Below are positions 49,057 through 56,635 of a stretch of DNA of 64,000 nucleotides, piece by piece. The position numbers and the translations under genes are program-made. Within the stretch, counting starts at the first letter, position 1; each line of letters starts with the position of its first letter. Below the pieces are notes generated by a model. The model did not search any database. It saw only the letters and a program-made list of their open reading frames with translations, and was not told where the DNA came from. Origin of the DNA: Paenibacillaceae bacterium (GTDB lineage: Bacteria; Bacillota; Bacilli; Paenibacillales; NBRC-103111); contig JAQSYI010000003.1 of the NCBI GenBank assembly GCA_029256185.1, positions 62,001 through 126,000 on the forward strand, given 5' to 3'.

Positions 49057-49790
49057 AATCAAGAGCGGAAATTGAGGAAATGAGGAGAGCCGGCCGAATT
49101 GTCGCTGCCTTTCATCAAGCAATTGCGGGTATGATCCATCCGGGGGTCACAACGCACGATATCGAGTCGTTCGCGGTGCGGTTCCTGAAGGAGAATGACG
49201 CCAGGGCTTATACAATAGGCTACAACGGCTATCCGTTTGCGACATGTGCGTCTGTCAACGACGTCATTGCGCATGGCTTTCCGAACCGGAAGCCGCTCAA
49301 GGAAGGCGACATCGTCAAGATCGACATTGTCGCGGAAGCGGATGGCTGGATCGGCGATTCAGCTTGGTGTTATGCGGTCGGCGAGGTATCGGAAGCAGCC
49401 CGTAATCTGATGCGGGTAACGAAGGAATGCTTATATCTGGGTATCGAAAAAGCTGTCGCCGGAAACCGGATCGGCGATGTGATGCACGCGGTTCAAACCC
49501 ATGCCGAGCAAAACGGCTTCTCGGTGGTGCGCGATCTGCTCGGTCATGGGGTAGGGAGGAAGATGCACGAGGAGCCGAGCTATGCCCACATTGGGAATCC
49601 GGGCAAGGGGTTTCGCATAAAGGAAGGGATGGTTTTTACGATTGAGCCGATGCTGAATGCCGGAAAAGCGTTAATGACCGTGGATGCCGACGGATGGACC
49701 GCCAGAACGGCTGACGGCTCGCTTTCCGCCCAGTACGAGCATACGATCGCCATTACCGCGGATGGCCCGATTGTATTGACGGCACAGTAG
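49044..49790 (+). CDS. map: Methionine aminopeptidase, type I
   Basis: 248 residues. The pita-bread fold metal ligands are present: two Asp in KIDIVAEADGWIGDSAW, His in LGHGVGRKMHE, Glu in FTIEPML and Glu in QYEHTIAI; the substrate His is in VIAHGFP. It removes the initiator Met from new proteins. Its pairing with a TetR gene, away from the ribosomal-protein cluster where the housekeeping copy normally lies, suggests an extra, regulated copy. Confidence 0.93.
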   Translation: MVILKSRAEIEEMRRAGRIVAAFHQAIAGMIHPGVTTHDIESFAVRFLKENDARAYTIGYNGYPFATCASVNDVIAHGFPNRKPLKEGDIVKIDIVAEADGWIGDSAWCYAVGEVSEAARNLMRVTKECLYLGIEKAVAGNRIGDVMHAVQTHAEQNGFSVVRDLLGHGVGRKMHEEPSYAHIGNPGKGFRIKEGMVFTIEPMLNAGKALMTVDADGWTARTADGSLSAQYEHTIAITADGPIVLTAQ

Positions 49791-49837
49791 GATTTAATCT
49801 AATAGCACGCTAAGATAAGTATTTGATTAATTTTTGA

Positions 49838-51238
49838 TTAATTAGAAGCAATGCCATGCTTTTTCAAGATTTCCAAACCTGTTTCCAGCTCTTTCATGGA
49901 GTTTGCTGATGCCAGTGCTATACGCAAAAAATTCCCTGGAATGCTGGCACCGCTTCGGAATCTGTCGGAATGAAATACATGAACACCTTGAAGCTCCAAC
50001 GCATACTCCAATTGCACGGCAGATTCTTGATTTTTTACCGGCAGCCAACGGAAATAGCTTAACGGATGTCCGGTTCTGGAATGCTGTGGAAAATACGAAG
50101 CATACAGAAGATTGGCGGTATGAGCCAGTCTCTTTTTTTTCTCCACAATTTCCTTCGCTTTCCCCGAAAAAATCAGATCCGCGATAATTTCAGCATCTAA
50201 AGATGAAGTTTTGACATTAATCGTAAAGATTGCTTTTTCGATCCTGTCTTTAAATCGTTCACTATATACCATGTAGGCTACCCGAAGCCCGGAGCAAATG
50301 GATTTGGATGTCCCACAAATGTAAATGGTTTGATCCGGAAGCAACTGGTGAAACGGTTGACCGTAATCCTCCATCAAACCTGCCGTCAAAAAGGCGAGTA
50401 TGTCATCTTCAATAACAATCAAATGATGCCGTTGTATGACGGCAGCTAATTCCTTCTTACGCTTGTCCGGCATCATTACAGTGGTAGGATTTGAACAGGA
50501 GGGCATAAGGAAAATGCCATGTACCTCCAATAAGCGGCATTGCTGATCCAACCCGTTTGGCAGCATGCCGTTGCTGTCTCCCGGAATGGGAAGCAGCTGT
50601 ATTCTGTACAATTTCGATATTTCGATAAAGTTGGAATAAGTAAATTCATCTACTGCGATCCGGTTTCCGGGTTCGAACAAAGCCAGCAGTGTAATGGCCA
50701 ATGCATTTTGGGCACCGGAAACGATGGCTATTTGCGTTGGATCAGCCCGTATTCCAAATTCCTTGATCCAAGCTAAGCCTGCATATTTGTGCCGCGGAAG
50801 ACCACAAGGATCATTATAATTGAGTAATCCCTCCAATGCGTTATTCTCTGTCACTTTTTGAATAGCTTCCGCAACCAGGATATTGCTTTCTTCAAACGAT
50901 GCAACGAATCCAAGGTCAATGCGGTCTACAGAAACTCTATCCTTGGAAATGGCTACCGAACGTGCGGCGTTGGGAGATACGAAAGTGCCTCTGCCGGTTA
51001 TGGCATAGATCAAACCTTTCATTTCACAAGTTTTATAAGCCCGGGTGATAGTTGTGAAATTTACATCTAAAAAATCTGCCAATTCACGCTGAGGAGGCAA
51101 CTTGGTTCCGGGTAGAAGTAGTCCGGACGTGATATCATGCTCCAGTAAAGCAGCGAGAGACTGGTAAACAGGGCGCTTTAAAACCTCCCTGACGGGGCGC
51201 CATGACATTGGGTAATTCTCAAAGGAGTTAACGGGCAC
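49838..51238 (-). CDS. MocR family (GntR HTH + aminotransferase fold) regulator
   Basis: About 466 residues. The frame is open from 51274, but GGGAGGT favours GTG 51238. N-terminal GntR winged helix (LLPGTKLPPQRELADFLDVN, TTITRAYKTCEMKGLI) is joined to a class I aminotransferase domain; the PLP Lys lies in YICGTSKSICSGLRVAYM and the Asp in IVIEDDILAFL. MocR proteins sense amino-acid-related ligands through PLP. Divergent from azlCD with a strong inverted repeat between, so it likely regulates amino-acid export. Confidence 0.93.
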   Translation of the reverse strand: MPVNSFENYPMSWRPVREVLKRPVYQSLAALLEHDITSGLLLPGTKLPPQRELADFLDVNFTTITRAYKTCEMKGLIYAITGRGTFVSPNAARSVAISKDRVSVDRIDLGFVASFEESNILVAEAIQKVTENNALEGLLNYNDPCGLPRHKYAGLAWIKEFGIRADPTQIAIVSGAQNALAITLLALFEPGNRIAVDEFTYSNFIEISKLYRIQLLPIPGDSNGMLPNGLDQQCRLLEVHGIFLMPSCSNPTTVMMPDKRKKELAAVIQRHHLIVIEDDILAFLTAGLMEDYGQPFHQLLPDQTIYICGTSKSICSGLRVAYMVYSERFKDRIEKAIFTINVKTSSLDAEIIADLIFSGKAKEIVEKKKRLAHTANLLYASYFPQHSRTGHPLSYFRWLPVKNQESAVQLEYALELQGVHVFHSDRFRSGASIPGNFLRIALASANSMKELETGLEILKKHGIASN

Positions 51239-51263
51239 AGCATATATTACCTCCCAAAATTGT

Positions 51264-51297
51264 AATCCATACAATTATAACATTGATTGTATGGATT
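51264..51297. promoter_or_regulatory. Inverted repeat operator between MocR and azlC
   Basis: AATCCATACAAT (51264-51275) and ATTGTATGGATT (51286-51297), a perfect 12-bp inverted repeat separated by 10 bases, in the divergent promoter region. Probable MocR binding site. Confidence 0.8.
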
Positions 51298-51350
51298 TAC
51301 TCATTTATGATTACATGAAATATAACTTTTATTAGGCTAAGGAGACTAGG

Positions 51351-52067
51351 ATGGCAAAACAAAAAGAAATTTATACGGCTTTTCGCACGGCATTTCCATC
51401 TACAGTCCCCATTCTAGCGGGATTCTTATTTCTTGGGATTGCTTACGGGATTTTTATGAATACATCAGGCTTTAACGCGTTATATGCAATTTTGATGAGT
51501 TTGCTGGTCTTCGCCGGCTCTATGGAGTTCGTAGCAGTGAATCTGATGCTCGGTGCATTTAACCCTTTAGGTGCCTTGTTGCTTACATTGATGGTCAATG
51601 CACGCCATCTGTTTTATGGTTTATCCATGCTTGAGAAGTATAGGGGAACGGGTCTCAAAAAGCTGTACCTGATATTCGGTCTGTGCGACGAATCATTTTC
51701 AATTAACCTTACAGCCGTTATTCCCCAAGGAGTGGATAAAGGCTGGTACATGTTTTTTGTAACGCTGCTGAATCATGCCTATTGGGTGATTGGGGCCGCG
51801 ATTGGAGGGATCTTCGGAACAATGGTGCAAATCAACATGAAGGGGTTGGAATTCGTGATGACCGCACTGTTTGTAGTGATTTTTCTGGAGCAGTGGACAA
51901 AGGAGACGTCCCACACCAGTTCTTTATTGGGGATCGGATTATCTGTTCTAAGCCTTATTTTGTTTGGCAGCGCAGGCTTTATTCTTCCGGCAATGATCAG
52001 TATTCTGCTGGTACTGGCATTATTGAAAAAACAATTAGAAAGGACAGGAGACCTTAAATGCCAATGA
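51351..52067 (+). CDS. azlC: Branched-chain amino acid exporter, large subunit
   Basis: 238 residues with about seven membrane helices. [35 protein letters not shown] and [18 protein letters not shown] are family hallmarks of AzlC. AAGGAGAC precedes the ATG at 51351. It forms an exporter for branched-chain amino acids and analogues with AzlD, whose gene overlaps by 10 bases. Confidence 0.94.
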   Translation: MAKQKEIYTAFRTAFPSTVPILAGFLFLGIAYGIFMNTSGFNALYAILMSLLVFAGSMEFVAVNLMLGAFNPLGALLLTLMVNARHLFYGLSMLEKYRGTGLKKLYLIFGLCDESFSINLTAVIPQGVDKGWYMFFVTLLNHAYWVIGAAIGGIFGTMVQINMKGLEFVMTALFVVIFLEQWTKETSHTSSLLGIGLSVLSLILFGSAGFILPAMISILLVLALLKKQLERTGDLKCQ

Positions 52068-52402
52068 CATTAATGGAGAGGTGCCTGATTATAGCAACGG
52101 TCATTCTTGGAACAATGATTACCCGATTTCTTCCTTTTATAATTTTCCCTGCAGACCGGCCAGTTCCAGTATTTGTACACTATCTCGGGAAGATGCTGCC
52201 GTCTTCAGCACTGGGACTATTGGTGATCTATAGCATGAAGGATGTTAATCTGTTGGCCCCTGATCATGGAATCCCTGAGATTTTGTCTGTTTTGGTTGTT
52301 GCATTACTTCATATCTGGCGTCGAAATATGCTCATATCCATAGCTGGTGGTACTGTATTGTACATGTTGATGGTCCAATTAATGTTTCAAAGCATCACGT
52401 AA
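52058..52402 (+). CDS. azlD: Branched-chain amino acid exporter, small subunit
   Basis: 114 residues, three or four membrane helices, with [13 protein letters not shown] and [17 protein letters not shown] typical of AzlD. The start overlaps azlC, so translation is coupled (AGGAGACC upstream). The two proteins are both needed for export. Confidence 0.93.
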   Translation: MPMTLMERCLIIATVILGTMITRFLPFIIFPADRPVPVFVHYLGKMLPSSALGLLVIYSMKDVNLLAPDHGIPEILSVLVVALLHIWRRNMLISIAGGTVLYMLMVQLMFQSIT

Positions 52403-52446
52403 ATCAAAATAAATTAATTGTGAGGTGAGAGGAAGGAAGCGGATTT

Positions 52447-52554
52447 GTGATCGTAGGTGGAGGTGCGGGGTTGTCAGCGGCAGTGGGTCTCACGTACAGC
52501 GAAAAGCGTTTTACAGGGGAATTTATAAGCAGTCGGAAACTCAAGCTCCAGTAA
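52447..52554 (+). pseudogene. Fragment of an FAD/NAD(P)-binding oxidoreductase
   Basis: A 35-codon frame starting GTG after GAGAGGAAGG. It opens VIVGGGAGLSAAVGLTYS, the dinucleotide-binding glycine motif of thioredoxin-reductase-like flavoproteins, then ends at a stop. No continuation is found in other frames. The remainder of 52403-52718 shows nothing further. Confidence 0.6.
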
Positions 52555-52711
52555 AACGTCAATTACGCCAGCAACTGGACACCAACCTGGTGGGATCAAT
52601 CCTTACAACGAGGATGGAGCTGCATTGCAGTGACACAGCGCGGAAGAACTCTCCGGTGTAGAGGGATCGGCATGTTGGGAAAGTTATGACTCTTGGCTTG
52701 TCCCACGTTCA

Positions 52712-52752
52712 CAAAAAAAGAAAGGGCAATTGATCTGTAAAGTGCCCTTTCT
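52712..52752 (-). terminator. Terminator of the spore-surface-like gene
   Basis: On the minus strand AGAAAGGGCA/TGCCCTTTCT with a 14-base loop is followed by a run of T residues (A residues at 52712-52718 on the plus strand). Confidence 0.8.
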
Positions 52753-52773
52753 CCGGTCCTTACTCAATTGCTT

Positions 52774-53187
52774 TTAAAGCCCAATGACAAGCGCGCTAAA
52801 TGATATGGGCCCTATTACAAAGGCGGTGCCTCCGTTAGCTCCGTTTTGATTTTCAACAGCGATCGTATAATCCTGGAAGCCAAGCGGAGCATTCTGGTCC
52901 ACAAATTCAATGGTTACTACCTGAAAAGGATCAAAGAATGGAGATACGGACTTCAGAAAATAGCCAATGGTTTGGGTTCCTCTCAATACACGGAACAGCA
53001 CGTTGGAAAAGAGTGAAAAACCTTGAATGCCGATGCTGGCCGTTAATTCAACCCGATTAGGGCCACGGCTCACATTTACGTTCACATGCGCCACTCCAAC
53101 CCCTGCTGGTGAGGTGGGAATCGGAATGGAGACTCCGTTCGTCACCGGAGTGGGAACTGTCGTTACAAAATTCAGTATTTCAGTCAT
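52774..53187 (-). CDS. Small beta-rich protein, exosporium/BclA C-terminal-like
   Basis: 137 residues, no signal peptide. Beta-rich with repeated Val/Asn patterns (VAHVNVNVSRGPNRVELTA, VLFRVLRGTQTIGYFL) and the ending FVIGPISFSALVIGL, similar in feel to the jelly-roll tail domains of BclA-type spore proteins; I cannot prove the relation. AAAGGAG precedes the ATG. The -10 region CATATTATA (53220-53228) fits sporulation sigma-K promoters, though also sigma-A. Confidence 0.5.
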   Translation of the reverse strand: MTEILNFVTTVPTPVTNGVSIPIPTSPAGVGVAHVNVNVSRGPNRVELTASIGIQGFSLFSNVLFRVLRGTQTIGYFLKSVSPFFDPFQVVTIEFVDQNAPLGFQDYTIAVENQNGANGGTAFVIGPISFSALVIGL

Positions 53188-53286
53188 GAGTTTTCAACTC
53201 CTTTCTTCTCTTGATAGAATATAATATGAGAGAGAGGGGGATGGTGCCCCCGGCCAATCACTCCCTGCAAGAGTTGAATTTTGTCC

Positions 53287-53335
53287 AAAAAAGCAGGCAG
53301 AGGTTAGTCAAAGACTAACCTCTGCCTGCTTTTTT
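53287..53335. terminator. Orphan 23-bp perfect hairpin (bidirectional terminator)
   Basis: A 23-bp stem (arms 53287-53309 and 53313-53335, key AAAAAAGCAGGCAGAGG) with a three-base loop and A/T-runs on both sides. No annotated gene on either strand ends into it; it lies upstream of the spore-surface-like gene and before the arsR region. Confidence 0.85.
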
Positions 53336-53400
53336 AAAAACTGTAAGCCTGGCAAAATCCATAATAGGAGATAGAATGGGGTGATCTACAAATTCATCCA

Positions 53401-53472
53401 ATGGTGCAAACGCTGCTGGTAGCTGCAATCGCTTTTGTTTTATCTATGATTCCAGCTACAGGTCAGACCTAA
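53401..53472 (+). other. Very short ORF of unknown status upstream of arsR
   Basis: 23 codons of mostly hydrophobic residues (LLVAAIAFVLSMIP) from an ATG without a ribosome binding site. Possibly a remnant of a membrane protein gene. Confidence 0.2.
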
Positions 53473-53513
53473 AGTTCAATCTTTACGGAATCTTAATATA
53501 ATATGCATTTTAA

Positions 53514-53536
53514 ATATAAGCGAATAATTATATAAT
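53514..53536 (+). promoter_or_regulatory. Promoter/operator candidate of the ars operon
   Basis: ATATAA (53514-53519) and TTATAT (53528-53533) form an inverted repeat overlapping a TATAAT (53531-53536), a usual place for an ArsR site. Confidence 0.45.
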
Positions 53537-53565
53537 GATTTACAAATGAACAGGAGTGTGGCAAA

Positions 53566-53628
53566 ATGAATTTGCCCATCCATCCCAATATGAAATACTT
53601 CATACATTCCAATGTCATTATTAAATAA
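53566..53628 (+). CDS. Possible 20-residue leader peptide before arsR
   Basis: ATG 53566 has CAGGAGTG at good spacing and the frame ends at 53628, 60 bases before arsR. No homology. It may be translated as a leader or be a remnant of an earlier gene. Confidence 0.35.
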   Translation: MNLPIHPNMKYFIHSNVIIK

Positions 53629-53688
53629 GGTGATGGAGCTTCTGAAAGGACTTCATATCCCGCTGAAAGAATGAGGAGGTTGATGTGC

Positions 53689-54012
53689 ATGCTAACAATC
53701 GAAAAATTGGCTGATGAATTGAAGCTTGCTGGAGATAAAACGAGGCTCACTATCTTGCTGTATCTATATGAGCGTGAATGTTGTGTTTGTGACCTGTCTG
53801 ATTTGCTCCAGACAAGTCAGCCCAATGTAAGCCAGCATATGCGCAAACTAAAGGACGGTGGCTTAGTAAATGAATCCAGGAAGGGACAGTGGATATATTA
53901 CTCCTTGAATATGGAAGACAAACCTTATCTCAAGGAGCTGCTGCAGATTCTCCCCTCCCAGAAAGACAAGCTGGATCAAGCAGGGATCGGCAATGCCGAT
54001 CGATGCAAATAG
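53689..54012 (+). CDS. arsR: Arsenical resistance operon repressor
   Basis: 107 residues from ATG 53689 (GAGGAGG nine bases before). Winged helix with the metal-binding Cys pair in ECCVCDLSDLLQTSQPNVSQHMRKL. Arsenite binding releases it from DNA. First gene of arsR-acr3-arsC, 22 bases before the transporter. Confidence 0.93.
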   Translation: MLTIEKLADELKLAGDKTRLTILLYLYERECCVCDLSDLLQTSQPNVSQHMRKLKDGGLVNESRKGQWIYYSLNMEDKPYLKELLQILPSQKDKLDQAGIGNADRCK

Positions 54013-54034
54013 ATAAGATAGTTTGGGAGTGATG

Positions 54035-55099
54035 ATGTTGTCCGAACAGAAGAACAAGAGACTATCCTTCTTGGATCGGTATCTAACCTTGTGGATTTTT
54101 ATTGCCATGGCCATTGGGATCTTACTGAGCTATGTTTTTCCGGGCTTTGTTGATTTCTTGAACCGATTCCAGGTTGGAACTACCTCTTGGCCAATTGCAA
54201 TCGGTTTGATCTTAATGATGTATCCACCGCTTGCGAAGGTCCGCTATGAGGAATTGGGGAAGGTATTCCGGAATGGTAAGATCCTGCTTTTGTCTCTGGT
54301 TCAAAACTGGGTTATTGGTCCGGTCCTGATGTTTTTTCTCGCCATCATATTTCTAAATGGCTATCCCGAATACATGGTAGGTTTGATTATGATCGGCTTG
54401 GCCCGCTGTATCGCGATGGTCATTGTATGGAATGACCTTTGCCGGGGAGATACCGAATATGCAGCTGGCCTGGTTGCCTTCAATTCCATCTTCCAAGTTT
54501 TGTTTTATTCGGTCTACGCCTATGTTTTTGTAACGGTGCTGCCAGAATGGTTCGGGTTTGAGGGAATGTCCGTTTCCATTACGATTGGTGAAGTTGCCCA
54601 AAGCGTGCTGATTTACTTAGGGATTCCCTTCTTTGCTGGGATGTTGACCCGCCTTATCCTTGTTAAGGCCAAAGGGCGGGAATGGTACGAAGCCGTATTT
54701 ATTCCTAAGATTAGCCCGATTACGCTGATTGCCTTGTTATTTACGATTATTGTTATGTTTTCTCTGAAAGGAAACACAATTGTTGAGCTTCCGTTCGATG
54801 CTGTAAGAATTGCAATTCCCTTACTCATCTATTTTGTGGTCATGTTCCTGATTTCATTCTATATGGGAAAACGCTCAGGCGCTGGGTATCCGGTTACTTC
54901 CACGTTAGCTTTTACCGCGGCAAGCAACAACTTTGAACTGGCCATTGCCGTAGCGGTTGGCGTGTTCGGTATTCATTCCGGGGCAGCCTTTGCCGCGGTA
55001 ATCGGACCATTGGTCGAAGTGCCGGTGATGATTGCACTGGTCAATGTGGCCTTGCGGTTCCAACGCAAATATTTTCAGAGTAAAACCATCCAAAACTAA
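54035..55099 (+). CDS. acr3: Arsenite efflux transporter, ACR3 family
   Basis: About 354 residues with ten membrane helices. [20 protein letters not shown] at the N-terminus and [21 protein letters not shown], with the conserved Cys required for arsenite transport, are ACR3 hallmarks. ATG 54035 or TTG 54038 follows GGGAG. Second gene of the ars operon. Confidence 0.95.
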   Translation: MLSEQKNKRLSFLDRYLTLWIFIAMAIGILLSYVFPGFVDFLNRFQVGTTSWPIAIGLILMMYPPLAKVRYEELGKVFRNGKILLLSLVQNWVIGPVLMFFLAIIFLNGYPEYMVGLIMIGLARCIAMVIVWNDLCRGDTEYAAGLVAFNSIFQVLFYSVYAYVFVTVLPEWFGFEGMSVSITIGEVAQSVLIYLGIPFFAGMLTRLILVKAKGREWYEAVFIPKISPITLIALLFTIIVMFSLKGNTIVELPFDAVRIAIPLLIYFVVMFLISFYMGKRSGAGYPVTSTLAFTAASNNFELAIAVAVGVFGIHSGAAFAAVIGPLVEVPVMIALVNVALRFQRKYFQSKTIQN

Positions 55100-55124
55100 C
55101 CTCTTATAAAGGAGAACTTCACAC

Positions 55125-55556
55125 ATGGAAAACAAAAAGCTGGTTTACTTTCTTTGCACCGGCAATTCTTGTCGCAGCCAAATCGCTGATGGGTTTCTGA
55201 AGGTACTCGGAAGCGAAAAATATGAGGTGAAAAGTGCGGGGTTGGAAGCTCATGGCTTGAATCCCCGTGCTGTCCAGGTCATGCAAGAAGCTGGCGTAGA
55301 CATTAGCTCCCATACATCCAATGTAATCGATCCTGAAATTCTAAACCGCGCAGACTATGTCATTACGCTCTGTGGACATGCAGATGAGCATTGCCCCGTT
55401 ATCGCCAATAAGAATGTAGTGAAGTGGCATTGGGGCTTTGATGATCCAGCCAAAGCGACAGGAACGGAAGAGGAGATCATGGCCAAGTTTAGGGAAGTGC
55501 GGGATGCCGTAAAAGCACGGATTGAAACTTTTGTAGCAGCAGCTGGTTGCCTGTAG
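55125..55556 (+). CDS. arsC: Arsenate reductase, thioredoxin-coupled
   Basis: 143 residues of the low-molecular-weight phosphatase fold. Nucleophile Cys11 in [15 protein letters not shown]; the redox cysteines in [10 protein letters not shown] have the seven-residue spacing of B. subtilis ArsC. It reduces arsenate to arsenite, which Acr3 exports. AAAGGAG precedes the ATG. No clear terminator follows. Confidence 0.96.
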   Translation: MENKKLVYFLCTGNSCRSQIADGFLKVLGSEKYEVKSAGLEAHGLNPRAVQVMQEAGVDISSHTSNVIDPEILNRADYVITLCGHADEHCPVIANKNVVKWHWGFDDPAKATGTEEEIMAKFREVRDAVKARIETFVAAAGCL

Positions 55557-55720
55557 CCACAACAAAGTCCGTCTTAACTCGACGTGCTCGATTTGAAATT
55601 AGGTTTACAACAACCGGAATCGTGGAGCATGAACAAAAAGGAGTTATGAAAGCTAATAAAAAATGAAATCCAATGTATAAGCCGTTGGTATATAAGGGGT
55701 TATAAGCTACCACAGACATA

Positions 55721-55758
55721 TGTATAAAATACGAATTTTGTGAAAATGTATTTATACA
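55721..55758. repeat. AT-rich inverted repeat between arsC and a convergent gene
   Basis: TGTATAAA (55721-55728) and TTTATACA (55751-55758) pair, with ATAC/GTAT inside. It lacks GC and a T-run, so it is a poor terminator. The remaining 55557-55780 interval shows nothing else. Confidence 0.4.
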
Positions 55759-55780
55759 ATTCTAATACTGCCGGATTCCT

Positions 55781-56233
55781 TTATCCTTGATTCTTAAGTT
55801 TATTTATCAATGCCAGTATTCGGTTGTTCTTTGTTTCCTCCTTTTTAGCAAGTTCAATATAATTGATCTGCTCGCGCTTGATGTAATCAGGCTGGATTAG
55901 GAATGTATTCAGAATGTGATGGTCTTCAAGGTTTTTACTAATGTAATCTGGCAAAGCAACACTTCGGTTTTCCTCACATTTTTTAAGAACTACATGGAGG
56001 TTGTCACCGAGCTCTTTATGTACGGCTCTGCGAATAAATTCGTTATAAACAAAATAATGCCCATTTTTTGACGGCAACAACGTGTGATCGAACTCGTGCC
56101 CGTCAACCATTATTTTTATAGCCACTCGACCATTAGTATTGAATATATCACTTACTGAATATGGAAAATAAACCACTTTCCATTTCATTTTTCCCTCAAG
56201 CATCTTTATCTCACTATCAAACTCATAAACCAT
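55781..56233 (-). CDS. DUF1905/YdeI-OmpD-associated family protein
   Basis: 150 residues. The N-terminal half (KMKWKVVYFPYSVSDIFNTNGRVAIKIMVDG region, residues about 15-45) is the DUF1905 beta barrel, and the C-terminal part (PDYISKNLEDH, NYIELAKKEETKNNRI) is the OmdA-like helical tail. GAAGGAGAG precedes the ATG. Function is unknown; relatives are linked with envelope or bacteriocin protection. Confidence 0.75.
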   Translation of the reverse strand: MVYEFDSEIKMLEGKMKWKVVYFPYSVSDIFNTNGRVAIKIMVDGHEFDHTLLPSKNGHYFVYNEFIRRAVHKELGDNLHVVLKKCEENRSVALPDYISKNLEDHHILNTFLIQPDYIKREQINYIELAKKEETKNNRILALINKLKNQG

Positions 56234-56411
56234 ACTGAGCTACTCTCCTTCATGATACGAAATAATGTGGATCACCCACGGTTTTCTCAATATATTCCAA
56301 TTGTACAACTACCCGCCAAAGTTTGCAATGACGTGTTACTTTTGCTGCATTCATCGCGCGTCTTCCGAACTGCTTTGTTGGCGTCAGCCTCCATTCCCTT
56401 TTTCGCGTATA

Positions 56412-56440
56412 ACGATAAACGGCACAGAGCAATGCGCTCT
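56412..56440 (-). terminator. Possible terminator of the metal-ATPase operon
   Basis: On the minus strand CGGCATAGAG/CTCTGTGCCG (one G-T-type mismatch) is followed by TTTAT. Weak tail. The interval 56234-56456 otherwise holds no convincing gene. Confidence 0.4.
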
Positions 56441-56456
56441 ATGCCGCTTCACCTTT

Positions 56457-56630
56457 TTATAATCCGGATCCTGCTATTTTAATTCCGGCTGCAATAATAA
56501 ACACGAGTCCGATTAAGATAATGGCACGATATATTTTTATCGAATCCTTATCGCTTTTCTCCTTTATCAGATAATAGATTCCAGCGGCAATCAAGCCAAC
56601 TCCCAATAACAAACCAAATATCGACACCAT
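56457..56630 (-). CDS. Small two-helix membrane protein
   Basis: 57 residues from ATG 56630, preceded by GGAGGT that lies inside the end of the ATPase gene. Two membrane helices (VSIFGLLLGVGLIAAGIYYLI and AIILIGLVFIIAAGIKIAG) with a short charged loop. It starts before the ATPase stop, so it is co-translated and may be a small subunit or regulator of the pump. Function unknown. Confidence 0.7.
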   Translation of the reverse strand: MVSIFGLLLGVGLIAAGIYYLIKEKSDKDSIKIYRAIILIGLVFIIAAGIKIAGSGL

Positions 56631-56635
56631 TTTCC

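Noticed and set aside
52425..52661. 78-codon frame after azlD
   Set aside because: The flavoprotein motif is in a different frame; this frame is Arg-rich and not protein-like.
56250..56432. 60-codon frame between two minus-strand genes
   Set aside because: No ribosome binding site, unlike protein in composition, and overlaps a hairpin likely to be a terminator.
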